50,830 bases of DNA from Gammaproteobacteria bacterium (GCA_009937615.1 JAACFB010000027.1:1-50830), one strand, 5' to 3'; shown: positions 35,603-43,310, counted from the first letter of the stretch. A program made the numbers and translations. The notes: generated by a model from the letters alone, not told the origin.

Positions 35603-37142
35603 GATTTTCTCTCCTGCCGCTGCCACGCACCGGCAAATCTTTGAGTGATGCGGTGAATTCGGCAAGCGCATCCTCGCGGCGGCGAACGCTAATCGCCGGC
35701 AGCCAGCTCAGGCGGAGGCGGTCTCGTTGCACTCGTTCGCGCAAGTACGGGTCGCGCGTGCCCGCTATTCGTTCACGGGTCCATTCGTCACCAAGCCGGT
35801 AGTAGCAGGCGCCCTCCGCACAGCCCGCGAGCATGATACCGTCGGCCAGGTCCCGGGATAACGCGAAATCTATGAATGCCGGTGGCAGCATCGCGACGCA
35901 GGGCATTGTAATAACCTCGGCACCACAGTCGCCTAGCGAGTCTGCACCCGCTTGGCTGCACGCATACACCAGTACCCTGGTTTCACCGTCGAATTTTTCC
36001 GCGGCCCGAACTGTTCGTTCGCGAAGTCCGGCAATGGAATGATCAGGCAGTTCGATGCCCGGTACGATTGCCGCCGCGCGCCGAAACGGCGTCGACGTCG
36101 GGCAGGCACCAACACATATGCCGCAGCTTACGCAGTGGTCATCATCGACGATCGCCTCGGTAGCGAATGTTTTACCGTCGCTGCGCGGCGCCATCGTGAT
36201 AGCGCTGAAGGGGCAATCGTCGAAGCATCGCCCGCAGCCGTTGCAGTTGTCGAGGCTGACCAAAGCGGTTGCCGGGCGCTTCGCAGGCGGCAACCATGGC
36301 AGCAGGAACAGAATCAGCGTGCCTGCAAACAGCAGCAGCCACAGTTTTCCGCCTGGCATCAGATCGAGCAGCGGGTAGGCTGCCAGGTAAAACCAGTCGA
36401 AATTAATCGTTGCCGGCACGACGTCCAGGTCCGCAGGGCCCTGGCTTACCGCCGGGTAGGCGAGCGACAGAACGAGCAGCGTAATAGCCGTGCCGACTGC
36501 CAGTGGTCGCGGCGGATTCACTTGCGCCCTGGCATGGCGCTGTATGTGCATCCACATCAGGAACAGCATGAACAGCGGCGCGAAGATGTGCATATACACC
36601 ATCAGCGTAAAAAAGCGATCGCCCAGCGTTGTGCTGTTGAGAAAATTATTCGCAATCGGCTCACCGAAGAATGGCAGCGTATCAAGCCACTCCGCGGTCG
36701 CTATCGCGATGTATTGGGCAAGCTTGTCCCAGACGAGCCAGTAACCGGTGATACCGCACACGTAGATGAACCAGAGCAGCGGCACACCGGTCACCCACGC
36801 AAAAAAGCGCTTTCCACGCAGCCGATCGAGCGAAAATTCCCGCAGCAGGTGCAGGAATACGATGACCACCAGTGCATCCGATGCGTACCGATGCAAACTG
36901 CGCATTACCCCGGCTGCATACCACTGTTCGTGAGTGATGTACTCAACCGACTTATAGGCATTGGTTATACCGGTGTCGAAGAATACGTACAGGTAGATGC
37001 CGGTGCCGGCAACGATCCAGAAAAAATACCAGCCAAGCGAGCCCAGGCAAGTTAGCGGGTTATTCTTCTGTCCGAAGCCCGACTCCAGAATCGTTTCGGC
37101 ACGCGCAAACAGAAGATTGAGGCTGCGCTTCAGAAACGCCAT
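35595..37142 (-). CDS. Cytochrome b / 2x[4Fe-4S] ferredoxin / FlpD (MvhD)-like fusion
   Basis: This is a 515-residue protein from the ATG at 37142. Residues 30-225 are a cytochrome-b N-terminal module with four haem ligands, H84 and H98 and then H185 and H199; each pair is 14 apart, as in bc1 cytochrome b. Two more hydrophobic helices follow (about 215-230 and 265-285). Then come two [4Fe-4S] motifs: C300, C303, C306, C310 and C337, C340, C343, C347. The C-terminal domain (388-460) has Cys395, 406, 415, 441 and 446 and resembles FlpD/MvhD, the [2Fe-2S] partner of heterodisulfide reductases. It could pass electrons between quinol and a cytoplasmic donor. It follows the SCO gene by 10 bases. 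Confidence 0.88.
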   Translation of the reverse strand: MAFLKRSLNLLFARAETILESGFGQKNNPLTCLGSLGWYFFWIVAGTGIYLYVFFDTGITNAYKSVEYITHEQWYAAGVMRSLHRYASDALVVIVFLHLLREFSLDRLRGKRFFAWVTGVPLLWFIYVCGITGYWLVWDKLAQYIAIATAEWLDTLPFFGEPIANNFLNSTTLGDRFFTLMVYMHIFAPLFMLFLMWMHIQRHARAQVNPPRPLAVGTAITLLVLSLAYPAVSQGPADLDVVPATINFDWFYLAAYPLLDLMPGGKLWLLLFAGTLILFLLPWLPPAKRPATALVSLDNCNGCGRCFDDCPFSAITMAPRSDGKTFATEAIVDDDHCVSCGICVGACPTSTPFRRAAAIVPGIELPDHSIAGLRERTVRAAEKFDGETRVLVYACSQAGADSLGDCGAEVITMPCVAMLPPAFIDFALSRDLADGIMLAGCAEGACYYRLGDEWTRERIAGTRDPYLRERVQRDRLRLSWLPAISVRRREDALAEFTASLKDLPVRGSGRRENRA

Positions 37143-37152
37143 CAGTCGAGTT

Positions 37153-37938
37153 TCATCGTGAGTGTCGCCATTCACGCACGATAAAAACAAGAATTGAGCC
37201 AAGGCAGAGGGTGCCGACCAGGATAGTCATGAAAATAGAGTAGTCGAATTCGTAGCGGCCGCTGTTGGGATCGTAGACTGTACAGAATAACCTGAAAGTG
37301 TCTATCCAGTGCGCAGCGAATCCTGCCTCGCGCGGGGTATCGAAGACGAGTTCCTTGAGCGGTTCCACAAACGCTTGCGTGTCGAAGTCCACGCCATAGA
37401 TCTGCCTGTAGACGGCGCCGGCAGCATCGACGATCGTAGTCTGCGACAGGTGGTCGAATCCCTTGGCGCTCGGAAAAAACTGAAAGCCAAGGTCGTCACT
37501 CAACGCAGTTACCGTCGCCGCGTCGCCACTCAGGAAGTGCCAGCCAGGCATGTCGATGCCCTGGCTACTTGCGTAGGTCTTCATGCGCTCCGGCGTGTCG
37601 ACCTGCCAGTCAAAGCCGACCGTGATTACTGTAAATGCGTCATCACCGAGCGCTTCCCGGGCGATCTCCACCTTTTCTGCAACATTCCGGGTAATGAGCG
37701 GGCAAACATGGTGGCAACTGGTGTATATCAGGCTGATGATGAGCGGCTTGCCACGCAGATTACGCAGATGAAACGGCTGGCCCCGGGTGTCTCTGAGCGT
37801 GTGGTCGCCGACGGCAGCGCCGATCGCCCCCTGGCTGAGCGCCAACGCCGCGTCGCGATCGTAGTTCTGCTGCCCGGCAGCAGGAGCCGCCGTCACCCCA
37901 AGCACCAAAGACGCGCAGAGCGCAGTTAAGACACGCAT
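37153..37938 (-). CDS. SCO1/SenC copper-delivery protein
   Basis: This is a 261-residue protein with a signal peptide (about 1-22) and a thioredoxin-like SCO domain. The copper ligands Cys75 and Cys79 (SCHHVCP) and His163 (GFDHLSQ) are intact. A C-terminal transmembrane helix (IFMTILVGTLCLGSILVFIV) is an extra feature, absent from most SCO proteins. SCO/SenC loads CuA or CuB. It lies 16 bases after subunit I, as expected for haem-copper enzyme assembly. Confidence 0.9.
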   Translation of the reverse strand: MRVLTALCASLVLGVTAAPAAGQQNYDRDAALALSQGAIGAAVGDHTLRDTRGQPFHLRNLRGKPLIISLIYTSCHHVCPLITRNVAEKVEIAREALGDDAFTVITVGFDWQVDTPERMKTYASSQGIDMPGWHFLSGDAATVTALSDDLGFQFFPSAKGFDHLSQTTIVDAAGAVYRQIYGVDFDTQAFVEPLKELVFDTPREAGFAAHWIDTFRLFCTVYDPNSGRYEFDYSIFMTILVGTLCLGSILVFIVREWRHSR

Positions 37939-37954
37939 GATGTCCCCGCTCCGT

Positions 37955-39649
37955 CTAGCTCAGTGGCCAGACCTCCGAGAGGTATTTCCAGTTCACGAAG
38001 TAGTAGAGTACGAACGCGACAAAGAAAATCCCGACCAGGAATACGGTGCCAGGAATGCGCAGCGTCTCCGAGCTGCCGTAGTGCCCGACCGCCGCCGACT
38101 GTGGCGGCACCTCCGGATACTCCGGTTTTTCGTCCTGACCCAGGCGTCTGCCGAAGAATACCGAGCCAACGACGATCACGATGAACATCAGGCCGCCAAT
38201 CGCAGCCAGCACCGCGAATATGCCGTTGAGGCCCATCATCAGGTAGGCGGCGGACGGGTAGTCGAATGGCAGCTGCGCGTCAGCAAACGTCATATCCCAG
38301 TGTCGTCTCGACACACCCAGAGTGCCTGCGCCCATCATGAACAACGAAATGCCTGCAACGCCTATGCCGAAGACATACGGTTGCCAGGAGGCAAGCTTCT
38401 TCATCATCAGTTCGCGGCGGAATATGAGCGGCACGAGCAGGTAGGTTATTGCCATGAAGGCGAGGGTCGTGCCTGCGACGACCGTGCCGTGAAAATGGCC
38501 GGGGACATACAGGGTATTGTGCATGATCAGGTTGATTTGCTCGGTGCCCATTACGACACCGGAGATACCGCCGATGAAGCCAAAGAACACGAGCGACATG
38601 AACATGCCCGCGAACGCAGGATTACCCCACGGCGCCTTGCGCAGCCACTCGAACATGCCTTTTGTAAGCCCGCGGGCACGCTGTGCTGCCTCGATCGAGC
38701 CCGGGACCGTCATACCGTGGATCATGCTGCCGAGCACGGCCAGGTACATCGCATAGCTGGTGTTGAAAATCTTCCACTCGGGGCTGAATCCGGGCTCCAC
38801 GAGCATGTGGTGCGCGCTTGCCAGCTGCAAAAACAGGATGTACATGAGAAATGCCATGCGACTGACTTTCTCGGACAGCGGTTTGGCACCAAATACCATT
38901 GCGGCGATCGCATACCAAACGGCGACATGTGCGGAGACGTTGATCTGTTGCGAAGAATGCCCCATGGCCCACCAGATGGTCTTATAAACCAGGGGATCGA
39001 TGTGGCTGACGAGTCCCACCGACCAGAGCAAGGTTGGTATCAGGATAATAGCGCCCGAGGCGATCGTGAACACCGCGATAATCGCGGCGGTCAAAGCACC
39101 GAAGGTCACGAGCGGAATAGATCCTTCGTAGGTTCTCGCTTGTTTGGCGATGACGAGCGTGCCAAAAAATACGAAGCAGCCGATCAACGCACCGACGGCA
39201 AATAAAATTATCCCCAGGTAGAACGCCGGTTCGGCCTGCATCGGCACATACGAGGTGAACATGACGCTGGACTGGCCGCGCAGCACGGCGACGTTGGTGA
39301 TCAGCGCTCCAGCCAGCATCAGTCCAAAGCCGGTCCAGGCCCAGCGCGGTCCTGCGAGCCGTGAGTTCAGCAGTATTGCTGAAGCGAAATACAGCACCGC
39401 CATCTCGAAGAAGATGATCCAGACGAGGAGAACGTCCAGTCCGTGCGCGGTCAGCGCCAGGTAGAACCAGTCGGCGGGCAGGAAGTGCACGGCCGGCCAG
39501 CGCGTCAGGGCAACCAGCAGGCCGAACAGGCCGCCGATCGAAAGAAACACGACCGCCGCCACGGCATTGGCCTTTATCAGATTTTCGGCCGATTTGTCGA
39601 CTCGCAGGCCGGTAGTCGGGCAGGTTCGGAAATCAACTAAATTGCTCAT
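37955..39649 (-). CDS. Haem-copper reductase subunit I lacking the active-site tyrosine
   Basis: This is a 564-residue polytopic protein. Ligands are complete: low-spin haem H69 and H387, high-spin haem H385 (HFH), and CuB H231, H280 and H281. In oxygen-reducing A and B types, the residue four after the first CuB His is the cross-linked Tyr. Here GHSSQQ places Gln235 there. By eye, the helix used by cbb3 enzymes (near 255-270) has no Tyr at the expected place either. This fits non-canonical NO reductases (eNOR, gNOR, sNOR and similar), but an oxidase is not excluded. The length and the short CuA partner resemble B-type enzymes. GGAGG precedes the ATG. Confidence 0.85.
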   Translation of the reverse strand: MSNLVDFRTCPTTGLRVDKSAENLIKANAVAAVVFLSIGGLFGLLVALTRWPAVHFLPADWFYLALTAHGLDVLLVWIIFFEMAVLYFASAILLNSRLAGPRWAWTGFGLMLAGALITNVAVLRGQSSVMFTSYVPMQAEPAFYLGIILFAVGALIGCFVFFGTLVIAKQARTYEGSIPLVTFGALTAAIIAVFTIASGAIILIPTLLWSVGLVSHIDPLVYKTIWWAMGHSSQQINVSAHVAVWYAIAAMVFGAKPLSEKVSRMAFLMYILFLQLASAHHMLVEPGFSPEWKIFNTSYAMYLAVLGSMIHGMTVPGSIEAAQRARGLTKGMFEWLRKAPWGNPAFAGMFMSLVFFGFIGGISGVVMGTEQINLIMHNTLYVPGHFHGTVVAGTTLAFMAITYLLVPLIFRRELMMKKLASWQPYVFGIGVAGISLFMMGAGTLGVSRRHWDMTFADAQLPFDYPSAAYLMMGLNGIFAVLAAIGGLMFIVIVVGSVFFGRRLGQDEKPEYPEVPPQSAAVGHYGSSETLRIPGTVFLVGIFFVAFVLYYFVNWKYLSEVWPLS

Positions 39650-39662
39650 GATGCCTGCCTCC

Positions 39663-40196
39663 TTATTCGACGACGTAGATCTTGCCGACCATCATATGGT
39701 GGCCGATCCCGCAGAATTCGTTACAGACAACACCGAATTCGCCGGCCTGGTCAGGCTTGAGTGTCATGACCATGTCGTAGCCGGGGTGAACCTGCACGTT
39801 GATATTGACGGGCTGCAGGGAGAATCCGTGTTGGTAGTCCATTGACGACAAATGCAGGCGATAGCTCTGATCTTTTTCGAGCTCCAGGATCGGCCACCAC
39901 TGCCATAGCCGGGCAATCAGGTAGACGTCGCTCCCTGCCGGCGGCCGTACAACCGGGAAGCCATTTTCCTCCCGCACCTGATAGTTGTCGATCATTGCCT
40001 GCGCGCGTTCCGCAAAACGCTCGGGTTTGATCTGGTAGGCCTCGCTCGAGAGATTCTGTTGACCCGCACCGTGCCAGTAAATCATCATGAAAAACATGAT
40101 GAGACCCCAGGTGAAAGCGAGACAGATCCAAATAAGTTCGACGCGTGCGATCGGTTGTCGCCACCAGATTCGTTCACTAGGTGGTGTGATAGCCAT
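39663..40196 (-). CDS. Haem-copper reductase subunit II with CuA site
   Basis: This is a 177-residue protein. One transmembrane helix (about 20-41) is followed by a cupredoxin domain. The CuA ligands are H123 (DYQHGF) and C158, E160, C162, H166 and M169 (CNEFCGIGHHMM). The single-helix form is that of B-type and sNOR/eNOR subunits, shorter than A-type subunit II. It accepts electrons from a c-type cytochrome or cupredoxin. Subunit I follows after 13 bases. Confidence 0.93.
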   Translation of the reverse strand: MAITPPSERIWWRQPIARVELIWICLAFTWGLIMFFMMIYWHGAGQQNLSSEAYQIKPERFAERAQAMIDNYQVREENGFPVVRPPAGSDVYLIARLWQWWPILELEKDQSYRLHLSSMDYQHGFSLQPVNINVQVHPGYDMVMTLKPDQAGEFGVVCNEFCGIGHHMMVGKIYVVE

Positions 40197-40208
40197 AGCC
40201 TTTACTCC

Positions 40209-40394
40209 CTAGTCCGCAATCGGAATCTGGGTAATCTCTATAATTCCCCAGATAATGTAGAACACGGCAGGCACAGCGATGCCCAAAACCAGGAGCAGAA
40301 ACGGGTTATCGAGAACCCGCTGCATTAACGGTATTGAGTCCTGGCCAGAAGGGTCCGGGGAAACGGCTTCCTCGGAATCACTAGTCTCGGTCAT
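40209..40394 (-). CDS. Small single-helix protein in the reductase operon
   Basis: This is a 61-residue protein from the ATG at 40394 (GGGGGC upstream); the open frame extends further but into non-coding leader. An acidic N-terminus (MTETSDSEEAVSPDPSG) precedes one transmembrane helix (PFLLLVLGIAVPAVFYIIWGI). It precedes subunit II by 12 bases. By position and size it may be an accessory subunit like the IIa peptide of ba3 oxidases, which is inferred. Confidence 0.7.
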   Translation of the reverse strand: MTETSDSEEAVSPDPSGQDSIPLMQRVLDNPFLLLVLGIAVPAVFYIIWGIIEITQIPIAD

Positions 40395-40454
40395 AGTTGC
40401 CCCCAGATAAACACTCCCTTCGGCCAAATTAGCGAAACTTGAGGTATTAGTAAA

Positions 40455-40640
40455 TCAGGAGTTTCCCGTATATGTGCGGATCAGGTGGAAACTGACCAGC
40501 GCGAGGGTCAGGAGAATGCCGAAGAACAGCAAAGATCGGTATTGGAAACGACGGCCGGCAGCGACCTCTATTCTCTCCACGATCCAATTGGCCAACAGAT
40601 AGAGGACAGCGGCGACCAGCGTGAAATAGACGATCTGCAC
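40455..40640 (-). CDS. Small two-helix membrane protein
   Basis: This 61-residue protein starts at GTG 40640, with AGGAG seven bases upstream. It has two transmembrane helices (about 3-20 and 36-54) separated by VERIEVAAGRRFQYRS. It lies between rpiA and the reductase genes, 22 bases after rpiA. Similar two-helix proteins occur near rpiA or as accessory genes; the function is unknown. Confidence 0.7.
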   Translation of the reverse strand: MQIVYFTLVAAVLYLLANWIVERIEVAAGRRFQYRSLLFFGILLTLALVSFHLIRTYTGNS

Positions 40641-40662
40641 CGAACCTCTCCTCGCGCGATGA

Positions 40663-41322
40663 TCAGCCGCGAAGTTCCCTGACGCCGGAATCGTCTGCGA
40701 TCAGCAATACGTCGGCCGGCCGGTGCGCGAAAATTCCCACGGTGAGGATGCCTGGAATCTGGTTCAGGCGTGTTTCCATTTCTAGCGGATTGCTGATCGG
40801 AAAATCGTGCACATCAAGGATATGGTTGCCATTGTCGGTGACAAACCCCTCCCGCCAAACGGGCTGACCGCGCAATTTGACGAGCTTGCGGGCTACGAAA
40901 GCCTGCGCCATCGGCAGTACTTCGATCGGTAGCGGGAACTCGCCTAGCATGCCGACGAGCTTGCTGTCGTCGACTATACAGACAAAGCGTCTTGCGGCCT
41001 CTGCGAGGACTTTCTCTCGCGTCAGAGCACCGCCCCCGCCCTTGATTAGCTGCAGGCGCTTGTTGGCTTCGTCGGCACCGTCTATGTACATGTCGAGATC
41101 GCCAACGTCATTCAATGAAGAGACCTCGAATCCGGCGTGTTCGAGTAGTCCGGTCGTGACGCTGGAGCTGGATGCGACCTTGTCGATGCGATCGCGGACA
41201 TTTGGCAGCAGTTCGATCAAGTGCTGCACGGTCGAACCGGAGCCGACGCCCAGGATCGTTCCCGGCTCGATGAATTCTAGAGCCGCCTGAGCGGCGTTAC
41301 GTTTTTTGACTGATGAATCCAT
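40663..41322 (-). CDS. rpiA: Ribose-5-phosphate isomerase A
   Basis: This is a 219-residue enzyme of the pentose-phosphate pathway (E. coli RpiA is 219). The ATG at 41322 (MDSSVKKRNAA) is chosen; TTG 41334 is in frame. Conserved parts are ILGVGSGSTVQHLI, VASSSSVTTGLLE, DLDMYIDGADEAN and the KGGGGALTREKVLA loop with the catalytic residues. It is first in the minus-strand run that continues into the reductase genes. Confidence 0.97.
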   Translation of the reverse strand: MDSSVKKRNAAQAALEFIEPGTILGVGSGSTVQHLIELLPNVRDRIDKVASSSSVTTGLLEHAGFEVSSLNDVGDLDMYIDGADEANKRLQLIKGGGGALTREKVLAEAARRFVCIVDDSKLVGMLGEFPLPIEVLPMAQAFVARKLVKLRGQPVWREGFVTDNGNHILDVHDFPISNPLEMETRLNQIPGILTVGIFAHRPADVLLIADDSGVRELRG

Positions 41323-41405
41323 AGCCGGACCCAATGTTATAACGAAAAGCGTATTGGTGATTATAACTTAAAGCCGATTGGTGCTTTACCCAGAATTGAA
41401 TACAA

Positions 41406-41429
41406 AAGTGCCCGCATTCGCGGGCACTT
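41406..41429 (-). terminator. Terminator of the histone-H1-like gene
   Basis: AAGTGCCCGC (41406-41415) pairs with GCGGGCACTT (41420-41429) over 10 bp around ATTC. On the minus strand TTTTGTATT follows. It lies 50 bases past the stop of the lysine-rich gene and isolates rpiA from it. Confidence 0.85.
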
Positions 41430-41478
41430 CTGTTTGCTTGGAAGAAGACCAAACTTCCTTGCGGCTTAAAAGCTAGCG

Positions 41479-41838
41479 TTACTTCTTGCGGGACGCCTTT
41501 TTCTTAGACTTCCGCTTGGTGACCTTCCGCTTAGCCTTTTTCTTCGTAGCCTTTTTCTTTGTAGCTTTCTTCTTGGTCTTACGCTTGGCTACTTTCTTTT
41601 TAGCCTTTTTCTTGGCTTTACGTTTAGCCGCTTTCTTTTTGGCCTTCTTTTTAGTTTTCTTTTTAGCTACTTTCTTTTTAGCTTTTTTCTTTGCTGCTTT
41701 CTTCTTGGTCTTACGCTTAGCTGCTTTCTTTTTCGCTACGCGCTTTTTCGGTGCGGATTTCTTCCGCGCTGTTACCTTACGCTTCTTAGCGACCTTTCGC
41801 TTCGAAGCTTTTTTACTTGACTTCTTTTTAGTAGCCAT
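41479..41838 (-). CDS. Lysine-rich histone-H1-like protein
   Basis: This is a 119-residue protein made almost only of Lys, Ala, Arg, Thr and Val, in KKKAAKKKAKKK-type runs. I chose the ATG at 41838 because GGAG lies upstream; the open frame extends earlier with non-basic sequence. It resembles the H1-like tails of BpH1, AlgP and chlamydial Hc proteins, which bind and condense DNA. Its codons are A-rich (AAA/AAG), unlike its neighbours. The repetitive coding sequence is prone to length change. A -10 box (41870-41875) and a strong terminator flank it. Confidence 0.88.
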   Translation of the reverse strand: MATKKKSSKKASKRKVAKKRKVTARKKSAPKKRVAKKKAAKRKTKKKAAKKKAKKKVAKKKTKKKAKKKAAKRKAKKKAKKKVAKRKTKKKATKKKATKKKAKRKVTKRKSKKKASRKK

Positions 41839-41869
41839 CAGTTTTCTCCGTGTCGGGTACCCGGCGTTG

Positions 41870-41875
41870 AGTATA
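41870..41875 (-). promoter_or_regulatory. Promoter -10 box of the histone-H1-like gene
   Basis: The minus strand reads TATACT here, in the context TTGTATATACTC, 32 bases before the ATG. A T-rich stretch lies upstream, but no good -35 is seen. Confidence 0.45.
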
Positions 41876-42161
41876 TACAAGAGAAACAAAAAATCCAGCG
41901 CGTCTAGCAAGGCGCTTGATAATTTTTACCCTGCTTAACTTTGTGCTTGTCGGCAGTAAAAAATTCGCCTGACTTGAAACCATCACCATGGATTTCCTTG
42001 CCAATTTTGAACTGCGTTTTTCGACCGATTTTCTCGTCGTGTCGAAGCCCCTATTGGGGGTGCATTGGTGACCGTCAAACCGGATTCGTTTATGTCGCGA
42101 ATTGGCGACTCTGGCTCGCGCGCAGCAACTATGAAAACGTATCGTTACGTATCAGTTGCGT
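41876..42161. other. Intergenic region between the histone-like gene and ygfA
   Basis: Between the histone-like start (41838) and the ygfA stop (42162), no convincing gene is visible. A 27-codon ORF on the plus strand (41988-42071, starting MDFLANFELRF) and a short CCCC-TATT-GGGG hairpin (42048-42059) are present. Neither is well supported. Confidence 0.5.
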
Positions 42162-42716
42162 TTAACGACGGTCGCTGAAAATTCGATAAAGCGGTATATC
42201 CCAATGGTTTGGCTCAATTTTCTCGACATGCTGACAGTCAAACGCCACGCCGACCAACTTTGGCCGAAGCCAATTTCGCCGGTGTTTGAGAAATGCAAAA
42301 CAACGGTCAAAGTATCCGCCGCCCATTCCGATGCGATTGAGGTTCATGTCAAAAGCGACGAGCGGAGTTATGACGAGATCCAAATCTTTTGCCGCGATTT
42401 GTGCGCTGCCGACGGGCTCCCAAAGAGCAAAAGGATTTCTCTCGAGAAGAGTCTCGGGCCGTAATTCCCGAAAAGTCATTCCTCCGCGACTATCTATTAC
42501 CGGCGCGAAAATTCGTTTTTTTGCGCGCCATGCGCGCGCGATGATTCGAGTCGTATCAACTTCTTCACGCATCGGGAGGTAACAGGCAAGCGTATTTGCA
42601 GCGCTAAACTCACGGCTTCGAACGACGCGCGATGCGATCCGGGCCGAGGCTGCCGCACGTTCCTCGTCAGTGAGCGCACGGCGAGCCAGGAGGGCGGTCC
42701 GGCGCAAGTCTTTCAT
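42162..42716 (-). CDS. ygfA: 5-Formyltetrahydrofolate cyclo-ligase
   Basis: This is a 184-residue enzyme (MTHFS family) that returns 5-formyl-THF to 5,10-methenyl-THF with ATP. It contains ACYLPMREEVDTTRI, AFDMNLNRIGMGGGYFDRCF and GVAFDCQHVE, matching the family. I chose the ATG at 42716; a GTG at 42740 is in frame, right at the 3' end of the 6S RNA. It lies downstream of 6S RNA and zapA, the conserved gammaproteobacterial order. Confidence 0.93.
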   Translation of the reverse strand: MKDLRRTALLARRALTDEERAAASARIASRVVRSREFSAANTLACYLPMREEVDTTRIIARAWRAKKRIFAPVIDSRGGMTFRELRPETLLERNPFALWEPVGSAQIAAKDLDLVITPLVAFDMNLNRIGMGGGYFDRCFAFLKHRRNWLRPKLVGVAFDCQHVEKIEPNHWDIPLYRIFSDRR

Positions 42717-42745
42717 CGAAGGCACGGGTGTATGCGTCACGCCGG

Positions 42746-42957
42746 AGTGTTCTCCGAAGGTGGTGCTGTGGAGAAGAGAAAGCGCCTCCCGCCTGTGCCG
42801 TTACAAACCGTCGCTCTCGAACCGGAGCAACAGGTGGGGTCAGCCGTGGCAGCAACAGGCTTACCGCTAATGCAGCCCTGCTCAAATGCTGCCAACAGTG
42901 CACAACCCCGAGATGGAAATTTAGGGTCGAAAGGTATCCAGGTCGGTATCGAACACT
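42746..42957 (-). ncRNA. ssrS: 6S RNA (RNA polymerase regulator)
   Basis: This lies exactly between zapA and ygfA, the conserved position of ssrS. On the minus strand the ends AGTGTTC and GAACACT pair (the closing stem). GGGGT pairs with ACCCC further in, around the central asymmetric bubble. GGCAGCA/TGCTGCC and CAGG-CT/AGCCTG build the terminal hairpin. The length of about 190-212 is close to the usual 180-190. It traps sigma-70 RNA polymerase in stationary phase. Exact ends are uncertain. Confidence 0.75.
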
Positions 42958-42993
42958 GCAGGAGGCGCCAATTCGCGAATTTTGTTAAGCGTG

Positions 42994-43308
42994 TCAGAGA
43001 TCCAGTTGCAGCGATCCGCCCAACGCGCTCTCGACACGATCGGAAATAGTCTTCAAACGGGTGCTGACATCGCCATCAAGCTCTCTGTCACGAGCCTGCG
43101 CATGCAGCAGGTCGTTGGCCATGTTGAGAGCGGCCATGACCGCGATGCGATCCAGGCCGACAATGCGGCCGCTGTCACGTATTTCCCGCATCTTCGCATT
43201 CAGGATTTCCGCCGAGTCGAGCAAGTCGGTGCGTTCACTTGCCGGGCACGCAACCTGGTATTCCTTGTCGAGTATTCGGACGCTTACCTGGGCAAATGTG
43301 TCAGTCAT
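42994..43308 (-). CDS. zapA: Cell-division protein ZapA
   Basis: This is a 104-residue protein that bundles FtsZ filaments. It has the N-terminal VSVRILDKEYQVACPASERTDLL in outline and the coiled-coil IAVMAALNMANDLLHAQ. It lies three bases after the TIGR02449 gene, upstream of 6S RNA and ygfA. Confidence 0.95.
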   Translation of the reverse strand: MTDTFAQVSVRILDKEYQVACPASERTDLLDSAEILNAKMREIRDSGRIVGLDRIAVMAALNMANDLLHAQARDRELDGDVSTRLKTISDRVESALGGSLQLDL

Positions 43309-43310
43309 TA

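Noticed and set aside
35952..37055. 367-codon plus-strand ORF opposite the cytochrome-b fusion
   Set aside because: It is a Gln/Arg/His-rich shadow, while the minus-strand frame has haem and cluster ligands.
37937..39205. 422-codon plus-strand ORF opposite subunit I
   Set aside because: It is His/Glu/Arg-rich with no family pattern, a shadow of the membrane protein on the other strand.
37955..39649. Ordinary cbb3 or aa3 oxidase subunit I
   Set aside because: The active-site Tyr is missing at both known positions by eye, no CcoO or CcoP genes are present, and the partner has CuA, which cbb3 lacks.
41479..41838. Regular short repeats, considered as a CRISPR or minisatellite
   Set aside because: There are no constant repeats with unique spacers, and the pattern follows codons of a lysine-rich protein.
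41486..41938. 150-codon Phe/Leu-rich plus-strand ORF opposite the H1-like gene
   Set aside because: It is the antisense of lysine codons; it only looks like a membrane protein.
42156..42464. 102-codon plus-strand ORF over the end of ygfA
   Set aside because: It overlaps the conserved ygfA on the other strand and matches no family.
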